Origin: Megamerina dolium
Lineage: Eukaryota > Arthropoda > Insecta > Diptera > Megamerinidae
DNA: 64,000 nucleotides
NCBI GenBank assembly: GCA_963854835.1
Contig: OY978530.1
Span: forward strand, 22,638,937-22,702,936
Direction: 5' to 3'
The notes below the pieces were generated by a model. That model saw only the letters and a program-made list of their open reading frames with translations. It was not told where the DNA came from and did not search any database. Within the stretch, counting starts at the first letter, position 1. The number at the start of each line of letters is the position of its first letter. Shown here one piece after another: positions 9,500 through 21,750 of this stretch. Made by a program: the position numbers and the translations under genes.

Positions 9500-12400
9500 A
9501 ATGGTGTCTTGAAATCTTGGTGGTCTGGTGGTGTTTTCGCAAGGTAACGTGTCTAACTGCCTCAACCGGGTGGGGCTAGCGCAATCCTTGTTGAACTCAT
9601 CGCAAGTCAACTCACTGGCTGTCATGTAGTTTGATCTGAGCGCTATGTGATGATACCTTTATTTGTTAATGAGGGGTAGTCATATAGCTTGCTCTGCTTA
9701 CTATGTGACGGCGCTTTCATTATTATTAATGGGGGCCCTTCATGTGGCGACCACCGGAAAACGTCTTCCTGGCACCCGCTGGGAGACGGCAGAAGTGAGT
9801 GGCGAAAATCTGCTCGGTTAGAGGTTGTGCGTTGGGTTTGGGACCCGCCACATAACAAACCCCCCAATGAAAAAAACAAATATGCCTCGGATAAGGACTA
9901 CCGCTTTTGTTGATGACCCCCGCAAACGAAAAAAAGACAATGATTAACGGATATGCACCTGGAATGTCCGGTCCCTTTATAGGGAGGGTGCCTCTATCCT
10001 CTATTTTCGAGGACAGATTGATGTCCTCGAAAAATACAGAGCTGACATCACCGCTCTCCAGGAAATGCGACGGACGGGACAGGGCTGCTCCAAAAGAGCG
10101 TCCTGTGGCATTCACTACAGTTGCCATGCTGAAAGGCACGAATTAGGATGTGGATTTTTGGTCAGCAAGAAACTACGACATCTTGTCTCATCTGGCCACA
10201 ATCCGCATCAAGGCAAAATTTTTCAACATCAGCCTTATATGTGCCCACGCTCCGACGGATGAGAAGGACAATGTGACCAAGGAGAGCTTCTTTCAGCGCT
10301 TCGAAGAAGCTTATGACCGCTGCCCCCGCCACGATATCAAAATCGTGCTTGGCGACTTTAATCCCAGGGTGGGCAAGGAAGGTACCTTTGGTCCAACTGT
10401 CGGAAAATTCAGCCTTCACCAGAATACTTCAATAAACGGAATGAGGCTGATCGACTTCGTCGCAGCACGAATCATGGTAATTGGTGGTACCAGATTCCAG
10501 CATCTCGACATCCACAAAGCGACATGGCTGTCTCCAGATCAACGTACAAGAAACCAAATTGATCATGTGGCGATTGACGGAAGGCATGCTTCCGTGGTGC
10601 CAACATCGACTCGGATCACTACCTTGTTGCAGATAAGGTGCGCACACGTTTATGTGTCGCAAATAACAAGAAAAGTCCCACACAGAGAAAGCTCGATGTC
10701 AGTAAGCTGCAATCACCAGAAACAGCAGATACATTTGCCACTCGACTATCGGATCTGCTTATGCAGAACACTCCCCCACTTGATACATGCGCACGGTGGA
10801 CACATATATCCCACTCCATGACTACTGCTGCCGAGGAGGTAATCGGTTACTACAGGCCTCTGAGGAATGAGTGGTATGATCAGGAGTGTCGCGACGCTAC
10901 CGCAGAGAAAGACGCCGCCTACAGAAAAACCCTGCGTGCAGGCGTAACGCGAGCTGTTAAGGAGCGGTATAGAGAGAAAAGGAGTGCAGAGAGACGTCTT
11001 TTCAGGCGCAAGAAGACGCGAGTGTGAGGAGATAGAGATGTGTACCGACAAGAATGAGACTCGAAAATTCTTCGAAAAGATCAAGCGCCTGAATGGAGGT
11101 TTAAATCCCGGAGCCTCTTCTTGTCGTGATGGAAATGGGAATCTGGTTACGGATGTCCAGAGTGTACTGAGCCTATGGAGGGAACACTTCTCCACGTTAC
11201 TAAATGGCGATGCTACGAACAATTCCGCCAGTGGAGGAGATTGCCCGATAACCCCAATTGCAGATGATGGTGTTGATGTTCCACCACCCAACTATGACGA
11301 GGTTGAAGCGGCCATTTTAAGGCTGAAGAACAACAAAGCTGCAGGTGCTGATGGCCTGCCTGACGAGTTGTTTAAGACCGGAGGCGATGAGCTGCTCACC
11401 CACATGCACCAGGTCATAAGCAGAATATGGTCGGATGAAAGCATGCCTGATGATTGGAGGCTCAGTGTTCTCTGTCCTGTACATAAAAAGGAGACCCCAC
11501 AATTTGCGCCAACTACCGTGGAATAAGTCTCCTGAGTATCGCATACAAGGTTCTATCGAGCGTACTGTGTGAAAGGTTGAAGCCTATGCTCAGCAACCTG
11601 ATTGGACCGTATCAGTGTGGCTTGAGACCTGGTAAATCCACCATCGACAGATTTTCACACTGCGCCAAATCCTGGAGAAGACCCAAGAAAAACAGATCGA
11701 CACACACCACCTATTTGTTGATTATAAAGCCGCTTTCGACAGTCCGGTAAGGGATTACCTCTATGCAACAATGTCTGAGTTCGATATTCCTGCAAAGCTC
11801 ATTCGACTTTGTAGAATGACACTGCATAACTCCCGTTGTGCAGTGAAAATTGGGAAGGACCTCTCCGCACCGTTTAATACCGACCGGGATTTCAGACAAG
11901 GTGATTCGTTATCGTGCGACTTCTTCAATCTTATTATGGAGAAAATAATACGAGCTGCTGATCTACGACATAATGGCACTATCTTCAACAAAAATGTCAT
12001 GCTGTTAGCGTATGCCGACGATATTGACATAATCGGCATGAACACGCGAGCAGTCAGTGCAGCATTCTCAGAGTTGGAAAGAGAGTCGCATCGGATGGGT
12101 TTCACGGTGAACGAGGGCAAGACGAAGTATCTAGTGTCAACAAACAAAGAGTCCCGACGTCTTGGACAGCACGTCACTGTTGACAACTACGCTTTTGAAG
12201 TAGTAAGGGACTTTGTCTATCTTGGAACCAGCATTAACAGCAGTAATGACGCCATCTTGGAGATCATGCGTAGGATAACTCTTGCTAACAGGTGTTACTT
12301 TGGGCTGAGTAAGCAATTGAGAAGTCGAGCCCTCTCTCGAAGAAGGAAAACTACACTCTACAAGTCTCTCATCATGCCTGTCCTAACATATGGCGCTGAA

Positions 12401-12757
12401 GCCTGGACAATTTCCACCTCGGATGAGCGAATGCTTGGGGTTTTCGAGAGAAAAGTCCTACGCAAGATCTTTGGACCTATTTGCGTTGGTGGCGAGTACC
12501 GAATAAGGTACAACCATGAGCTGTACGAGCTGTATGCCGATATTGACATAGTAAAGCGCATCAAAATCCACAGGACGACGCAGAAGAGGAAGACCAGACC
12601 TCAGGTGGAAAGACCAAGTACTGGAGAACCTGACGGCGCTTGGAATTTCTAACTGGCGCCAGCTAGCGAAGAACAGAGATGGCTGGCGAAGCATGTTATT
12701 TTCGGCCTAAATCGATATTAGGTTGTTATGGCCACATAAGTAAATAAGTAAGTAATC
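9500..12757 (+). pseudogene. RTE-like LINE copy B (long, broken)
   Basis: The longest copy of this LINE family here. A 5' untranslated part (about 9500-9870) is followed by an apurinic-type endonuclease whose start is broken by a stop (near 9945) and frame changes. The endonuclease then reads well from 10150 to 10590 (HAPTDEKDN, LGDFNPRVGKEGTFG, TWLSPDQRTRNQIDHV). A linker follows (10640-11330), then the reverse transcriptase with a frameshift near 11490-11520 and another near 11650. The YADD box is at about 12013-12024, and the thumb and C-terminal region run to 12652. It ends in ataagtaaataagtaagtaa. Reverse transcribing its own RNA into a nicked target would be its role; this copy cannot make an intact protein. 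The RTE assignment is inferred from the endonuclease-RT layout, the C-terminal GRP/W-rich segment and the short tandem 3' tail. Confidence 0.85.
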
Positions 12758-12779
12758 AATCACCAACCAATAAAATTTT

Positions 12780-13640
12780 TAATTCAAAATATAAAGGAAC
12801 AAATGTAATGCCGAGATATCGAAATTGGCTGCTAAAACTAGGAGAATATCAGTTCAATATATAGTATATAAAAAGAAAAGAAAATAGAGTAACTGATTTT
12901 TTTAATAGAATCCAGAATAACGAGGACGTTATGTTAGAGAAAGTATACATCGAGGAATTCAGAAAACTTTCAACAAATTAAGAAATATATATACTATCCA
13001 AAATTAATGAAATTAATACAAATAGTGGCAAATCAATACGAAATAAGAAGTTAAATATGATAGGAGAACAATCAAACTAAAATTTGCACGTACGACAACA
13101 CAAAACAACGAAATTCACATTGACACATGTGTGATGAAAAGATTTTATTTTTTAACAATCATAGATAAGTTTCCAAGTTTGGAGTGGCATATCTTTTAAG
13201 CGATATGAACCATATTACTATTATTGAACAACTGGAAGACTACTTTACTAAAATGGGGAAACCTAAGAAAATAATAGCTGAGAATGAATTTAAGGCTAAG
13301 AAAATTAAAGAATTTTTAAACAACAAAAATGTAGAGCTACATTTAACGGAGCCCAACAGCCACACGGGAAATGCAGACATGGTAAGATTTCATAATACAA
13401 TCGCAGGAAAAAAGACGTATCCGTTAAACAGTTAATTCAAATAGATAAAAAATTGTAGCGATATATTTCATTCAACAATAAAGTTTGCTCCTAAACCAGT
13501 ATACAGTAACAAAGTTAATTAAGATATCCTAAGGAAACATTTGGAAGAGATGAAAGAGGAGAAAACAATTACTTATCATAACAAAAACAACATTTAAAAC
13601 TAAAAGACCATTTAAATTTACAGATAACGATAATATTGCT
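12780..13640 (+). pseudogene. Ty3/gypsy RNase H-integrase fragment
   Basis: An AT-rich, broken + strand copy. RNase H end: WLLKLGEYQFNI (12825-12865) followed by a KRKENRVTDFFNRIQ-like block, the gypsy motif preceding the integrase. The integrase core is seen at 13140-13430: FLTIIDKF, MNHITIIEQLEDYFTKMGKP, then ENEFKAKKIKEFLNNKNVEL and LTEPNSHTGNADMVRFHN. The last block carries the usual position of the catalytic glutamate, here not preserved. It belongs to a different lineage from the gypsy-like element at 23092. Ends not found. Confidence 0.75.
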
Positions 13641-13859
13641 ATTGAAGAAAAAAAGGGAAGCATCATATGGATGAAAATAATGGACCAAACAGGATATGCA
13701 GATAGTTAAAGACACAGAAATAGTCCTACATATAATTAATGTAAGTTAGGTTAGGTTATGCGGCTATCCTGTCTCCTCTATTAAGCGGATCCATTGGGAT
13801 TTCCTAATGAGTAGAGCAATGTCCCTCCCTCCTCTTGGTTGCTCATTCTTCATTCAGAT
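13641..13859. other. Short spacer, nothing recognised
   Basis: Contains ttaggttaggtta near 13745, too short to be called telomeric. Confidence 0.4.
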
Positions 13860-14345
13860 TTTTCCCGTATAAATGTTTCCATACAAAGGGTGATTAGTGG
13901 GTTGGCATCGTATGCCAACCATACTTTTATTCCATATTTAGCGAGCTTTAACGAAATATTGTATATTGTGTAAATCGCTTGCGCCCACGATATGGAAAAA
14001 GTTGTTCATCTACAGTAATGTCACTAGACTGGCGAAACATTTTTTGCAAGTTGTCATTCATAAAATTCCGAATACCCCGAATAGGTGCAGCTTTATCTGT
14101 TTCTAGCCGAAAAGACCTAGCACGTATATAATGCGATATGATTAAATATCGACGATAGGACATAGTCGTCCTAAATATAAACTGAAACTGCCTGGCCACT
14201 TTTATGACTGGCCCCTGCTGCTATGACAATTCCAAGGAAACCATTGAGTTCGAGCTTTGTCACATTACACCACTCCCTTAATCTCTCAAGATTCTTTCCG
14301 TTCCATTCATTAGTTTTTTCCAATCCATACCTGTGTGTTTTACTT
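13860..14345 (-). pseudogene. PiggyBac-like transposase relic (second)
   Basis: On the minus strand: DWKKTNEWNGKNLERL and ELNGFLGIVIAAG (14210-14330), then FRTTMSYRRYLIISHYIRAR, KAAPIRGIRNFMNDNLQKMF, DITVDEQLFPYRGRKRFTQY (13950-14200) and KYGIKVWLAYDAN (13890-13930). This is the piggyBac core order, with VDEQL and the KYGIKVW motif intact. It is a different and better preserved family than the relic at 8155. The N-terminal side is interrupted by a small foldback insertion at 14345. Some frame changes are present and the C-terminus is lost. Confidence 0.8.
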
Positions 14346-14464
14346 AGGCAATTTTCACAGTAACAAGTTAACTCATAAAACAGAGGTAATTAACAGTTTT
14401 GCCATTGAAAAGTGCTAGGTTACTCTATTCTATGAGTTAACTTGCAACTGTGAAAATGGCCCTT
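14345..14464. mobile_element. Small foldback / MITE-like element
   Basis: Bases 14347-14377 and 14431-14462 are inverted repeats of about 31 bp with roughly three differences (core: gttaactcata against tatgagttaac, ttttcacagt against ctgtgaaaa). About 53 bp lies between. It sits at the broken N-terminal end of the piggyBac relic. The superfamily cannot be decided. Confidence 0.6.
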
Positions 14465-16130
14465 AGAATAATATAAGGCATATTTCGAGTGAAAAATTGT
14501 TTAAAAACTTCAATTGGTATACAAAGTTTATTTGTGTAAAATACTATTGATCGAATGATGACAGCGGCAAATTTGAATTCATGTTCAGGATTCAGAATAC
14601 CATTCAATAATTGGTCAAACATATAGGGGTCAGCATAGACACGTTCGTTCTCAATGTGACTATAAACTGAAAAAATCATATTTATAAAAAATTATTGGAC
14701 AAAACTTAAATATTTAAGTACCAAATCATATAAAAATATTTGCTTTAGAAAGTCGTGAAATTTGAAGGTAATCAATTATCTCTAAAATACTACTTAAAAG
14801 AGAAAAAATACTGGCTAGATCTATTGATCAATTTTCGTATCACTAAGCTTTTTTTAACTTTTCACGCGACTACGCCACTTTCCTATTTGATTTCGGTAGA
14901 CGGGTTTAAAAAAAAACTACAAAATATTTATTAATTAGAGCGAAATGTCGCCGAAGGTGTTCGGAATCAAATGGTCAGTGTTCTTTATTTCAAATATGAA
15001 TGAAAGTTACAATATGAGTGCTTAGTCAGTAACTTAAGTGCAATTTAGAATATTATTTATTAATTTTGCTTATTTTAACAATTATTGGTTTAACAGTAGA
15101 GTTCTAGAAATTTTCATAGTTTTTTATTTTGATTTTTTTTTCTTTTTATGGCAAAGCTTAAATTATTAAGGAAATTGGTTTTGTATTACCATTGTTTGAT
15201 ATATTTAAAATGAATTTATCAATATCGTGGGGAGCTGACTGTGCATTTACTCGTATATAGCTAGGTGGGTTATTAGCACTGTATGTAACTAGCGTGTTTG
15301 ATTGAAATATTTTTCCTATTTAATTATATTTTAAATACGCGCGTATTTGATTCAAATATTTTCGTATTTAAACATCTTTCAAATACTCGCAAATTTGATT
15401 CAAATATTTTCGTATTGAATCATATTTCAAATACACATGTACACATATACATATATTTAATTTCATATGATTTAACTATTTTTTAGCTCAGAGTACAAAC
15501 AACAATATTCCCCTACTTAAAAAATTTGTTATGAAGAATGAGTCATCTTCAATTAGAGAACTTTTAATACCAGAGAAGTCCTAATTTGGCTTTAGAGCTT
15601 ATTTCTGATTACAATATCAGGGTCACTTAACAGAGTTGCAGTACACAGAGATTTTGGAGAGCAAATGCTGTAAATTAACATAGCAAAATAATATTGAATT
15701 TTATGTGGCAACGCTCCTTTTATATATTCATATGTGGATTTTGCTATTTACTTGATCGATTATATGAAGAAATAGAAATTAGGAACAAAAAAAGCGACAA
15801 GCTCGATTTTGCATGTGTGCATAATATATGAATATATGTGGATTGGATGGTTGTAGCGGGAGAGTGGAAGTGTTTTTATTTCTTTGTTTGGTTTTGATTA
15901 CGATTTTGATATATTCGTATTCTGTGCAGAATATATACAAAATATTTTTGTCATTTTGAATTGACTGTCATTGATTCCCTGATTTACTGATCAAACAAAT
16001 TTTAATAATACTAACCTATTAAATACTAACCAGCATTTCATACATATCATGATTATGATAATTATGATATTTATTTAATATCTATTCTATCAAAAATTCA
16101 AATTAATCATATTTATTAATTTATTAATGT
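14465..16130. other. AT-rich spacer without a recognised gene
   Basis: A minus-strand frame at 14437-14679 is open for 80 codons (FKFAAVIIRSIVFYTNKLC) but resembles nothing I know and begins inside the foldback element. From 15296 to 15440 a degenerate tandem repeat is present (separate entry). No other coding signal or RNA gene was seen. Confidence 0.5.
15296..15440. repeat. Degenerate tandem repeat, unit about 55 bp
   Basis: Three imperfect copies of a unit containing tttgattcaaatattttcgt and tttcaaatac, AT-rich. In one frame the repeat encodes a repeating FDSNIFVF-like peptide, which is only a by-product of the tandem structure. Confidence 0.65.
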
Positions 16131-16637
16131 GCGAGTAGTAATATTATTTACGGCATTCTTGAGTTATGTTGTAGTCCGCACAGAGCAATTTTTCAATTGC
16201 TTCTACCCTCTATTATTAATCTGTAATTTTACGAATTACTGGAATTCGAATTTTCAAATTCTTTTTCTTCGGCATTCTTATTTATATTGTATTTCTACAA
16301 ATTGCTGGAAGTCTCGACTCTTCCATATCTCATCTCTGCGTGCAAGTGCAATCATATACGCCACTCTCTCAACGGAAGGTTTCGTCTCTCTGAGAGAACA
16401 TTTGCTAGACATTTTTTTCCAATTCCTAATTTGAGCACCGAAGTACAGAAGAATTGCTTCGCAATCTTTTTTCGTCTCTAAAATTTTGGATTTTTTCAAA
16501 TTAATTGAACTTTTTCTCTATACATACTTCGTCTCACACTTTCTTTGGTAGTTCTACGAATTACTTCTATATATACATACACATATATCTCAATATTTGG
16601 GTCGCATGTTTAGTAATTCTACGAATTACGCATAAAA
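16130..16637 (+). other. Probable 5' leader of BEL/Pao relic
   Basis: AT-rich, with the phrase tctacgaattac or close variants recurring near 16231, 16551 and 16615 and cggcattctt twice. It directly precedes the BEL/Pao gag start at 16638. No LTR, primer site or gene was recognised. Confidence 0.4.
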
Positions 16638-18540
16638 ATGTCAGCTTTAAAGCTATTCAAGGCAGCCGCAGAGGAAATCATCGATTTTGAGACAAATTTC
16701 CAGGCGGTTTTTACTTATCACAACGACCGATTTTTTCTGGAAGCCCAAGGAAAGGAGTTTCAAGCCCTATGGAATGAATGTAGAGATGCATATTTTTCAA
16801 TCGGAAGAGACGAAGTTGGTAAAAATAATTTTGTGAAAATCAAGGAGACATATTAAAAGTGCAAAAACGGTTGTGTCCAATGCCTCTCGGCCATCAACGC
16901 TCAGTTACACGAGCTTGACGCTGAGGTGGAAAATCCCGCAACTTCAACTCCTCCTGCTGAGGGTCCCTCTCACAACTGCTCGTTTCCCGCTGTACAACTT
17001 CCTTCATGCGACACCCCATGTTTTTCTGGTGATTATGTTTCGTGGCCAAGTTTTCGAGACATGTTCACGGCCCTTTATCGAAACAATCCCCGATTATCCC
17101 CGGTTGAGAAATTGTATCACTTATTTCAAAAAACCCGTGGAGAAGCACATAGTATAATTAAGTCAACTCCGTTGACGAACGATGGTTTCTCAATAGCATG
17201 GCAAAATCTGGAAGAACGATATGAAAATACCCGTATTCTTATCAATATTCAATTGAAAACACTTTTCAATTTGCAACCAATTATGCAAGAAACCACATCA
17301 AGCGCTTACAGCGTACGATAAATGATTGTATCACAAACTTGAGATTATTGAACGTTGACACAAGTCATTGGGATGCAATTATTGTGTACTTGTGTTCCAC
17401 AAAACTCCCCGATACCACCCAATCTATACAGGACAAACGGAAAATCCCAAATTGGAGGGACTTTGATGCTTTTCTGACAGAACGGTTTCAGACACTGTAG
17501 TCGGTGTTGGATATTCAACGTGGCCGCCGGCACCTCAGCCAGCCACAGAGTCAGCAACTCAGCCAGCCAAGTAATTGGCAATCCAGACACCAACAGAATC
17601 GGCAATCCGTCCGATTCGATTCCTCCAAGCGCACATACTAGCCATCATGTGAATGTCAACAGCCGAAACTGTCCATTATGCCACAAGCCACATCTTCTTC
17701 GAAATTGCTTGGAGTTCTTGAAGTTGTCAGCGAATGATCGCTACAATGCCGCGAAGAGGCCCAAACTCTGTACAAATTGCCTTGCAAACTCTCATGAGTA
17801 TGATACCTGTAGGAGCCTCTACTCATGCTCCATATGCAAAAAGAGACAACATTCTCTATTGCACAGGTCAGACCATTCGTCAACTTTTCTTCGAGAAGAT
17901 ACTTCCACCACATCCAATGCAACTGCTGAACAATCGCGTCGGGCTTTCACCTCACAGATAATTGCTGTGCCCAACGTAACACATGATACGGCACCAGTCT
18001 GCAAAAGTCCTCAAAAGGGTATTACGATGCTTCTTGCAACAGCCCTAATACACATTAAGTACAATGACACAGCCTTCACAGCCCTCGCCTTAATTGACTC
18101 CGTATCGGAAGCTACCTTCATATCTGAACGTCTGCGAAATAGGTTGCGCCTCCCTGTTTCCGACGTCCGTACTGAGGTAACTGGTCTAAATGAAGTGGTT
18201 ATGGCGCATTCATCGAAGATGTGTCCGTTGGAGATCGGTTCTCCGACCGACTCCAAATTTTCTATTAAAGTTGATGCCTTTGTTCTGCAAAAGATCACAG
18301 GAAAATTGCCGCCCTGCTCGGTTGTTTCCGATTTACGAAAGAAGCTCGCTGGTCGCTAGCCGATGGGAATTTACACCAGAGTGCTCATGTGGATTAATTT
18401 TTGGGAGGAGATATATACCCATCAATAGTGAAGAGAGGAATTCGCAAGGACGTTCTGGGATCCTTGATCGCTCAAAACACGGTCTTTGGCTGGATAGTTA
18501 CCGGACCAATTCAGCCATCGCAATGCAGTAGAACGATTCC
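16638..18540 (+). pseudogene. BEL/Pao gag-protease relic
   Basis: Starts at MSALKLFKAAAEEIIDF (16638). After a stop at 16854 a Pao-type Gag (DUF1759-like) follows in pieces: FSGDYVSWPSFRDMFTALY, LSPVEKLYHLFQKTRGEAH and a block to 17500. Two zinc-knuckle-like segments follow (CPLCHKPHLLRNC and CTNCLANSHEYDTC, 17660-17815), then SLYSCSICKKRQHSLLH. The aspartic protease (DUF1758) runs from about 18020 (TMLLATALIHIKY, then ALALIDSVSEATFISERL) to VYPSIVKRGIRKDVLGSL and QNTVFGWIVTGPIQ near 18520. The catalytic Asp is visible, but the usual Ser-Gly/Ala after it is altered. Frameshifts lie near 17310, 17520 and 18355. RT and integrase are absent. Confidence 0.8.
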
Positions 18541-19135
18541 ATCGTTCGGCATCGGCGGGAACCATGACATTTATAATTCGTCTTTTCCTTCTAGGAGAAA
18601 CTTTTCTGAAGGTGATGCATGCAACTCCTATGTTGCAAAGTTATGCTGCCCGTTATGTAAGGGCATACACTCCCTCCGACAATGTGAAAAATTCTGTTCA
18701 CTTACAGTAGACGAGGAAATTTCTATTTTAAACAAATATCGTATTTGCGTTAACTGCTTGGCAAATTCACATACTCTTACAGAGTGCCACAGCTATTATT
18801 CTTGCCGTTTTTTTGGAAAACGACACCATTCCCTGCTGCACCAAATGAGGCAAAGAGCAAAAATGAGATGTAATTCCTCAAAATCTTCAACTTTTTCTTC
18901 GAAAAAGAAATTGCGACCTCACAGGACGTGTACAATAAAAGCGCAACTCCCGTCAGAGATGTTGACAACTCGATGGACATTTCGAGCAATGACATCGACA
19001 GAAAATATGATTTCCAATCACCACTTTCCGAGGAAACATCGTTCAATAAACCATCGAAAACCTGAAAGCTTGCCGTGTAATCCACTTTCGCCCAATACAG
19101 GGCCCTCCAAACTATTATTGAGGAAATTTTAATGC
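18541..19135 (+). pseudogene. Second BEL/Pao zinc-knuckle array after the protease
   Basis: In the same open frame as the protease end (18401-19132), a second Pao-style knuckle region appears: CCPLCKGIHSLRQCEKFCSL, CVNCLANSHTLTEC and YYSCRFFGKRHHSLLHQ. It resembles but is not identical to the array at 17660-17840. In normal BEL/Pao elements the knuckles precede the protease and RT follows it, so this is a rearranged composite, perhaps a recombinant between two related copies. Confidence 0.65.
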
Positions 19136-20069
19136 AATAATGTGGCCTGGTTATACTGTCCGGAGCCACCCCCACATTGTGTAGCAACACTTGTGTCAGA
19201 TGCTTCTAATCTAACACTCATACGCATCTCTCTCTCATTTTGTTCAGTTATCCTAACCGAACGTTTCAAGTGATTGAATTCTACGAAGCGACAATGAAAC
19301 TATGTACCGGCATAGCCAGCATTCGTATGAAGAATCGCAGGTCTTAAGTGTGCGCTATTTGCTACAATACATTTGCATGAACATAGTGAATTATCGTGCT
19401 ATCGTGAACCCGAATTTCATTAAATTTCTCCGCACTGTATGTTCGAGTCTTTTCAGGGCCACAACGGATTTTATTGTTGCTGATACTTGGATCGTGTTAG
19501 AGCAGCAGGCTCTCATCTTCGAAGCTCATTGACAAGAGGTCTCGCCCACCCAAAAATTCGTTAGCACAAATCTAGTGCTCGATACTGCTTTACCATGGCA
19601 CTTTTTCACTTGACAACTTTCGGTTTGGTTAGTCACGACCAGCCTTTATTTATATACTTTCTACAAATCCTGCTATCTACGATAGAACTGCAAAACACGT
19701 TAAGGGATTACAAAGTAGTAATTTGGAAGGCCTAGAAAAAGTAATTAGCCATAAAACAACATTAGTTCCACATTCAACATTTCAATACATCTTATCTCTC
19801 CCGAAATACTGTTACTCATTTTTTGTGGAGCATCACTAATGCAACTCTCTGCTTACAGCACTCGTTGAAGAGGTCGATTGACATTCCAAATGTAATATGC
19901 ACTCCGTGCGATGTTCTGGATAAGCGGAAGCGGTTCTGGATTTCTACGATGATAGATTGTGTCTCGCGCAATATCGTATGTAAAGATGATATATATTTCC
20001 AATATATATATTTTTGCCGTATGCCTATAATTATCTTCAATAGACATTCGCTTAGTTGCTTTACATTCG
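19136..20069. other. No recognised feature (possible LTR remnant)
   Basis: It could contain the 3' LTR of the Pao relic, but no matching 5' LTR was found. No conserved protein motif on either strand. Confidence 0.4.
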
Positions 20070-21568
20070 CGGTTTGACAATTTTGACTATCCTGCCAATC
20101 TCACAACGTTTTCTTTCACCTTCGTGCTTTACGAGACGAAAGTGGAAAATATATACCTACTGTATGCAGTAGCTGCCTATTCGACTTGTTCCTAGTAGTA
20201 CGGTATATCTCAGCTTTAGGATTCTCAAGTACGTTGATTTACCTCTCTCATCTAGACTACGACTATTGATAAAGTTGTTAAATTCTCTACCGATCTTTCT
20301 ATTAACGATGGAATAAAGATCAAGTGAAAGGCCTCCACATTATAGATAAAGCTGAAAGAAACTGGTAGATCACTACTCTTAGTGTAAAGATGATCTCAAT
20401 CCTTACGAGATTCCTATTCATCGACATGGTTACACCAGTTGGAGAAGACACCATCTTACAAAACCCACCTACATCAGAGCAACAAGCCTACGATTATACA
20501 CTCAACAGTCAACATTAACTCGACTGTCACAATTGGTCATCTCTCCTTAACGACTTTTGCTTCCATTTTTTCTACTCTCCACTGATATTTTTTCTACTTA
20601 CAGTACGTTTTGGAGAAGTCGTTCTATCCATAGTTTGATCGAGATAAGCACTCCGTGCTACTTCCTGACCACTTTGCCGATCTTCTGGACTGGAGCTGTA
20701 TTTATGGAATATATTTAAATATGATATGTGGGTGCCGTAGCTCAGTGGTTAGTGTGTTCGCCTTCTGATCTGTAGGTCGTGGTTCAATCCCCGGCTGATG
20801 CATAACAAATTTAATAAAAATATATATAACAAATTTAATATCGATAAGATTTTTCTTTCAAACGGTACCCACCTGTCGGCAAGCAATTGGCAATTCTTCC
20901 GACAGTAACAACTTGCCATGAAAAAGCTTCTTAAAGAACTCTGTGACAAAGCTCAGAAAAAGTGATGTCACAAGTGTTCTGCCGTTCGGAACCGGCTAAA
21001 ATAAGTAGGTCCATTCTAATACTGTCCAAAATTTAAGACGCACAACAGTAATGGAAGAGAAGCTCGGGCAATGAGCCCTTTGGGGCTTTAAGTGCCACAT
21101 ATTTATTTATTTTTTTTTTTATGAAATTTTCTTTCAAACGAGACCAAAAACATTCATATCCAATAGGTCACTGGTTTTGTTAAATAATTCAATACTAAAT
21201 GGTGATTTTTTAGCAACTTTCTTTTTGGAAACACTGTTTTTGGTAGCTCAGCTGTTTTCGTGTTACATGTTACTGTCACACATGTTGAGTTTGGTCTATA
21301 ATTTAACCATGCTCGGTTAAGAAAGTGCATCATGCACTTCTTCCATTTTATGGTCAGTTCGGGCTACCTTCTGAGGCGGCTATACGAAATCTTGTGACTA
21401 AATTTCGCACCAAATTTACTTTATTGAACATTAAGCCACCAATAAGCATACGTAGAGTGGGGACAGAGGAAAATATCGCAGATGTATCGGCCAGTGTTGT
21501 TGATGCCCGTGAATTATCGGTTCGGCGCCGTTCGCAGCAATTGGGCCTCTGTTACTCCACTACGTGGA
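20070..21568 (+). repeat. Duplicated 1.5-kb block, copy 2
   Basis: Second copy of the block at 2056-3524, same orientation. It differs by a 6-bp insertion at about 20118 and a 24-bp insertion at about 20816 that duplicates aacaaatttaat; otherwise it appears identical by eye. In this copy the mariner gene continues beyond the block end. The left boundary is flanked by unrelated DNA. Confidence 0.9.
20728..21120 (+). mobile_element. tRNA-derived SINE, copy 3
   Basis: Same as copy 1, with A and B boxes intact, but carrying the 24-bp internal tandem insertion just after the tRNA-like head. It is part of the duplicated block, so this is not an independent insertion. Confidence 0.9.
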
Positions 21569-21750
21569 AAATTTTGAGGAAGGATTTGGGTGTAAAATCT
21601 TTTAAAATACAGCTGGTGCGTGAATTGAAGTCACACGACCTACCACAATGGATAGCTTTTGGTGAATGGGCGCTGGCAAGTTGGATGAAGATCTACTTTT
21701 TTATCGGAAGATTGTTTTCAGCGACGAAGCTCATTTCTGGTTGAGTGGAT
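21125..21750 (+). pseudogene. Mariner-like transposase, N-terminal and first catalytic block
   Basis: From 21313 the sequence encodes the mariner-like DNA-binding half (FYGQFGLPSEAAIRNLVTKF; RRSQQLGLCYSTTWKILRKD; FKIQLVRELKSHDLPQW). After a frameshift near 21670 come LFYRKIVFSDEAHFWLSGY, with the first catalytic aspartate in SDEAHF. At about 21750 it switches abruptly, in frame, to retrotransposon Gag sequence, so the second and third catalytic aspartates are gone. It extends the truncated copy seen at 3080-3524. Confidence 0.8.

Noticed and set aside
10746..11291. 181-codon minus-strand frame across LINE copy B
   Set aside because: Antisense shadow of the LINE linker; it has no matching protein family and the sense strand explains the conservation.
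13744..13760. ttaggttaggtta, like the insect telomere repeat TTAGG
   Set aside because: Only two to three units; no array. Flies generally lack this telomere.
14437..14679. 80-codon minus-strand frame next to the piggyBac relic
   Set aside because: Begins in a foldback element and has no recognisable motif; listed only in the spacer entry.
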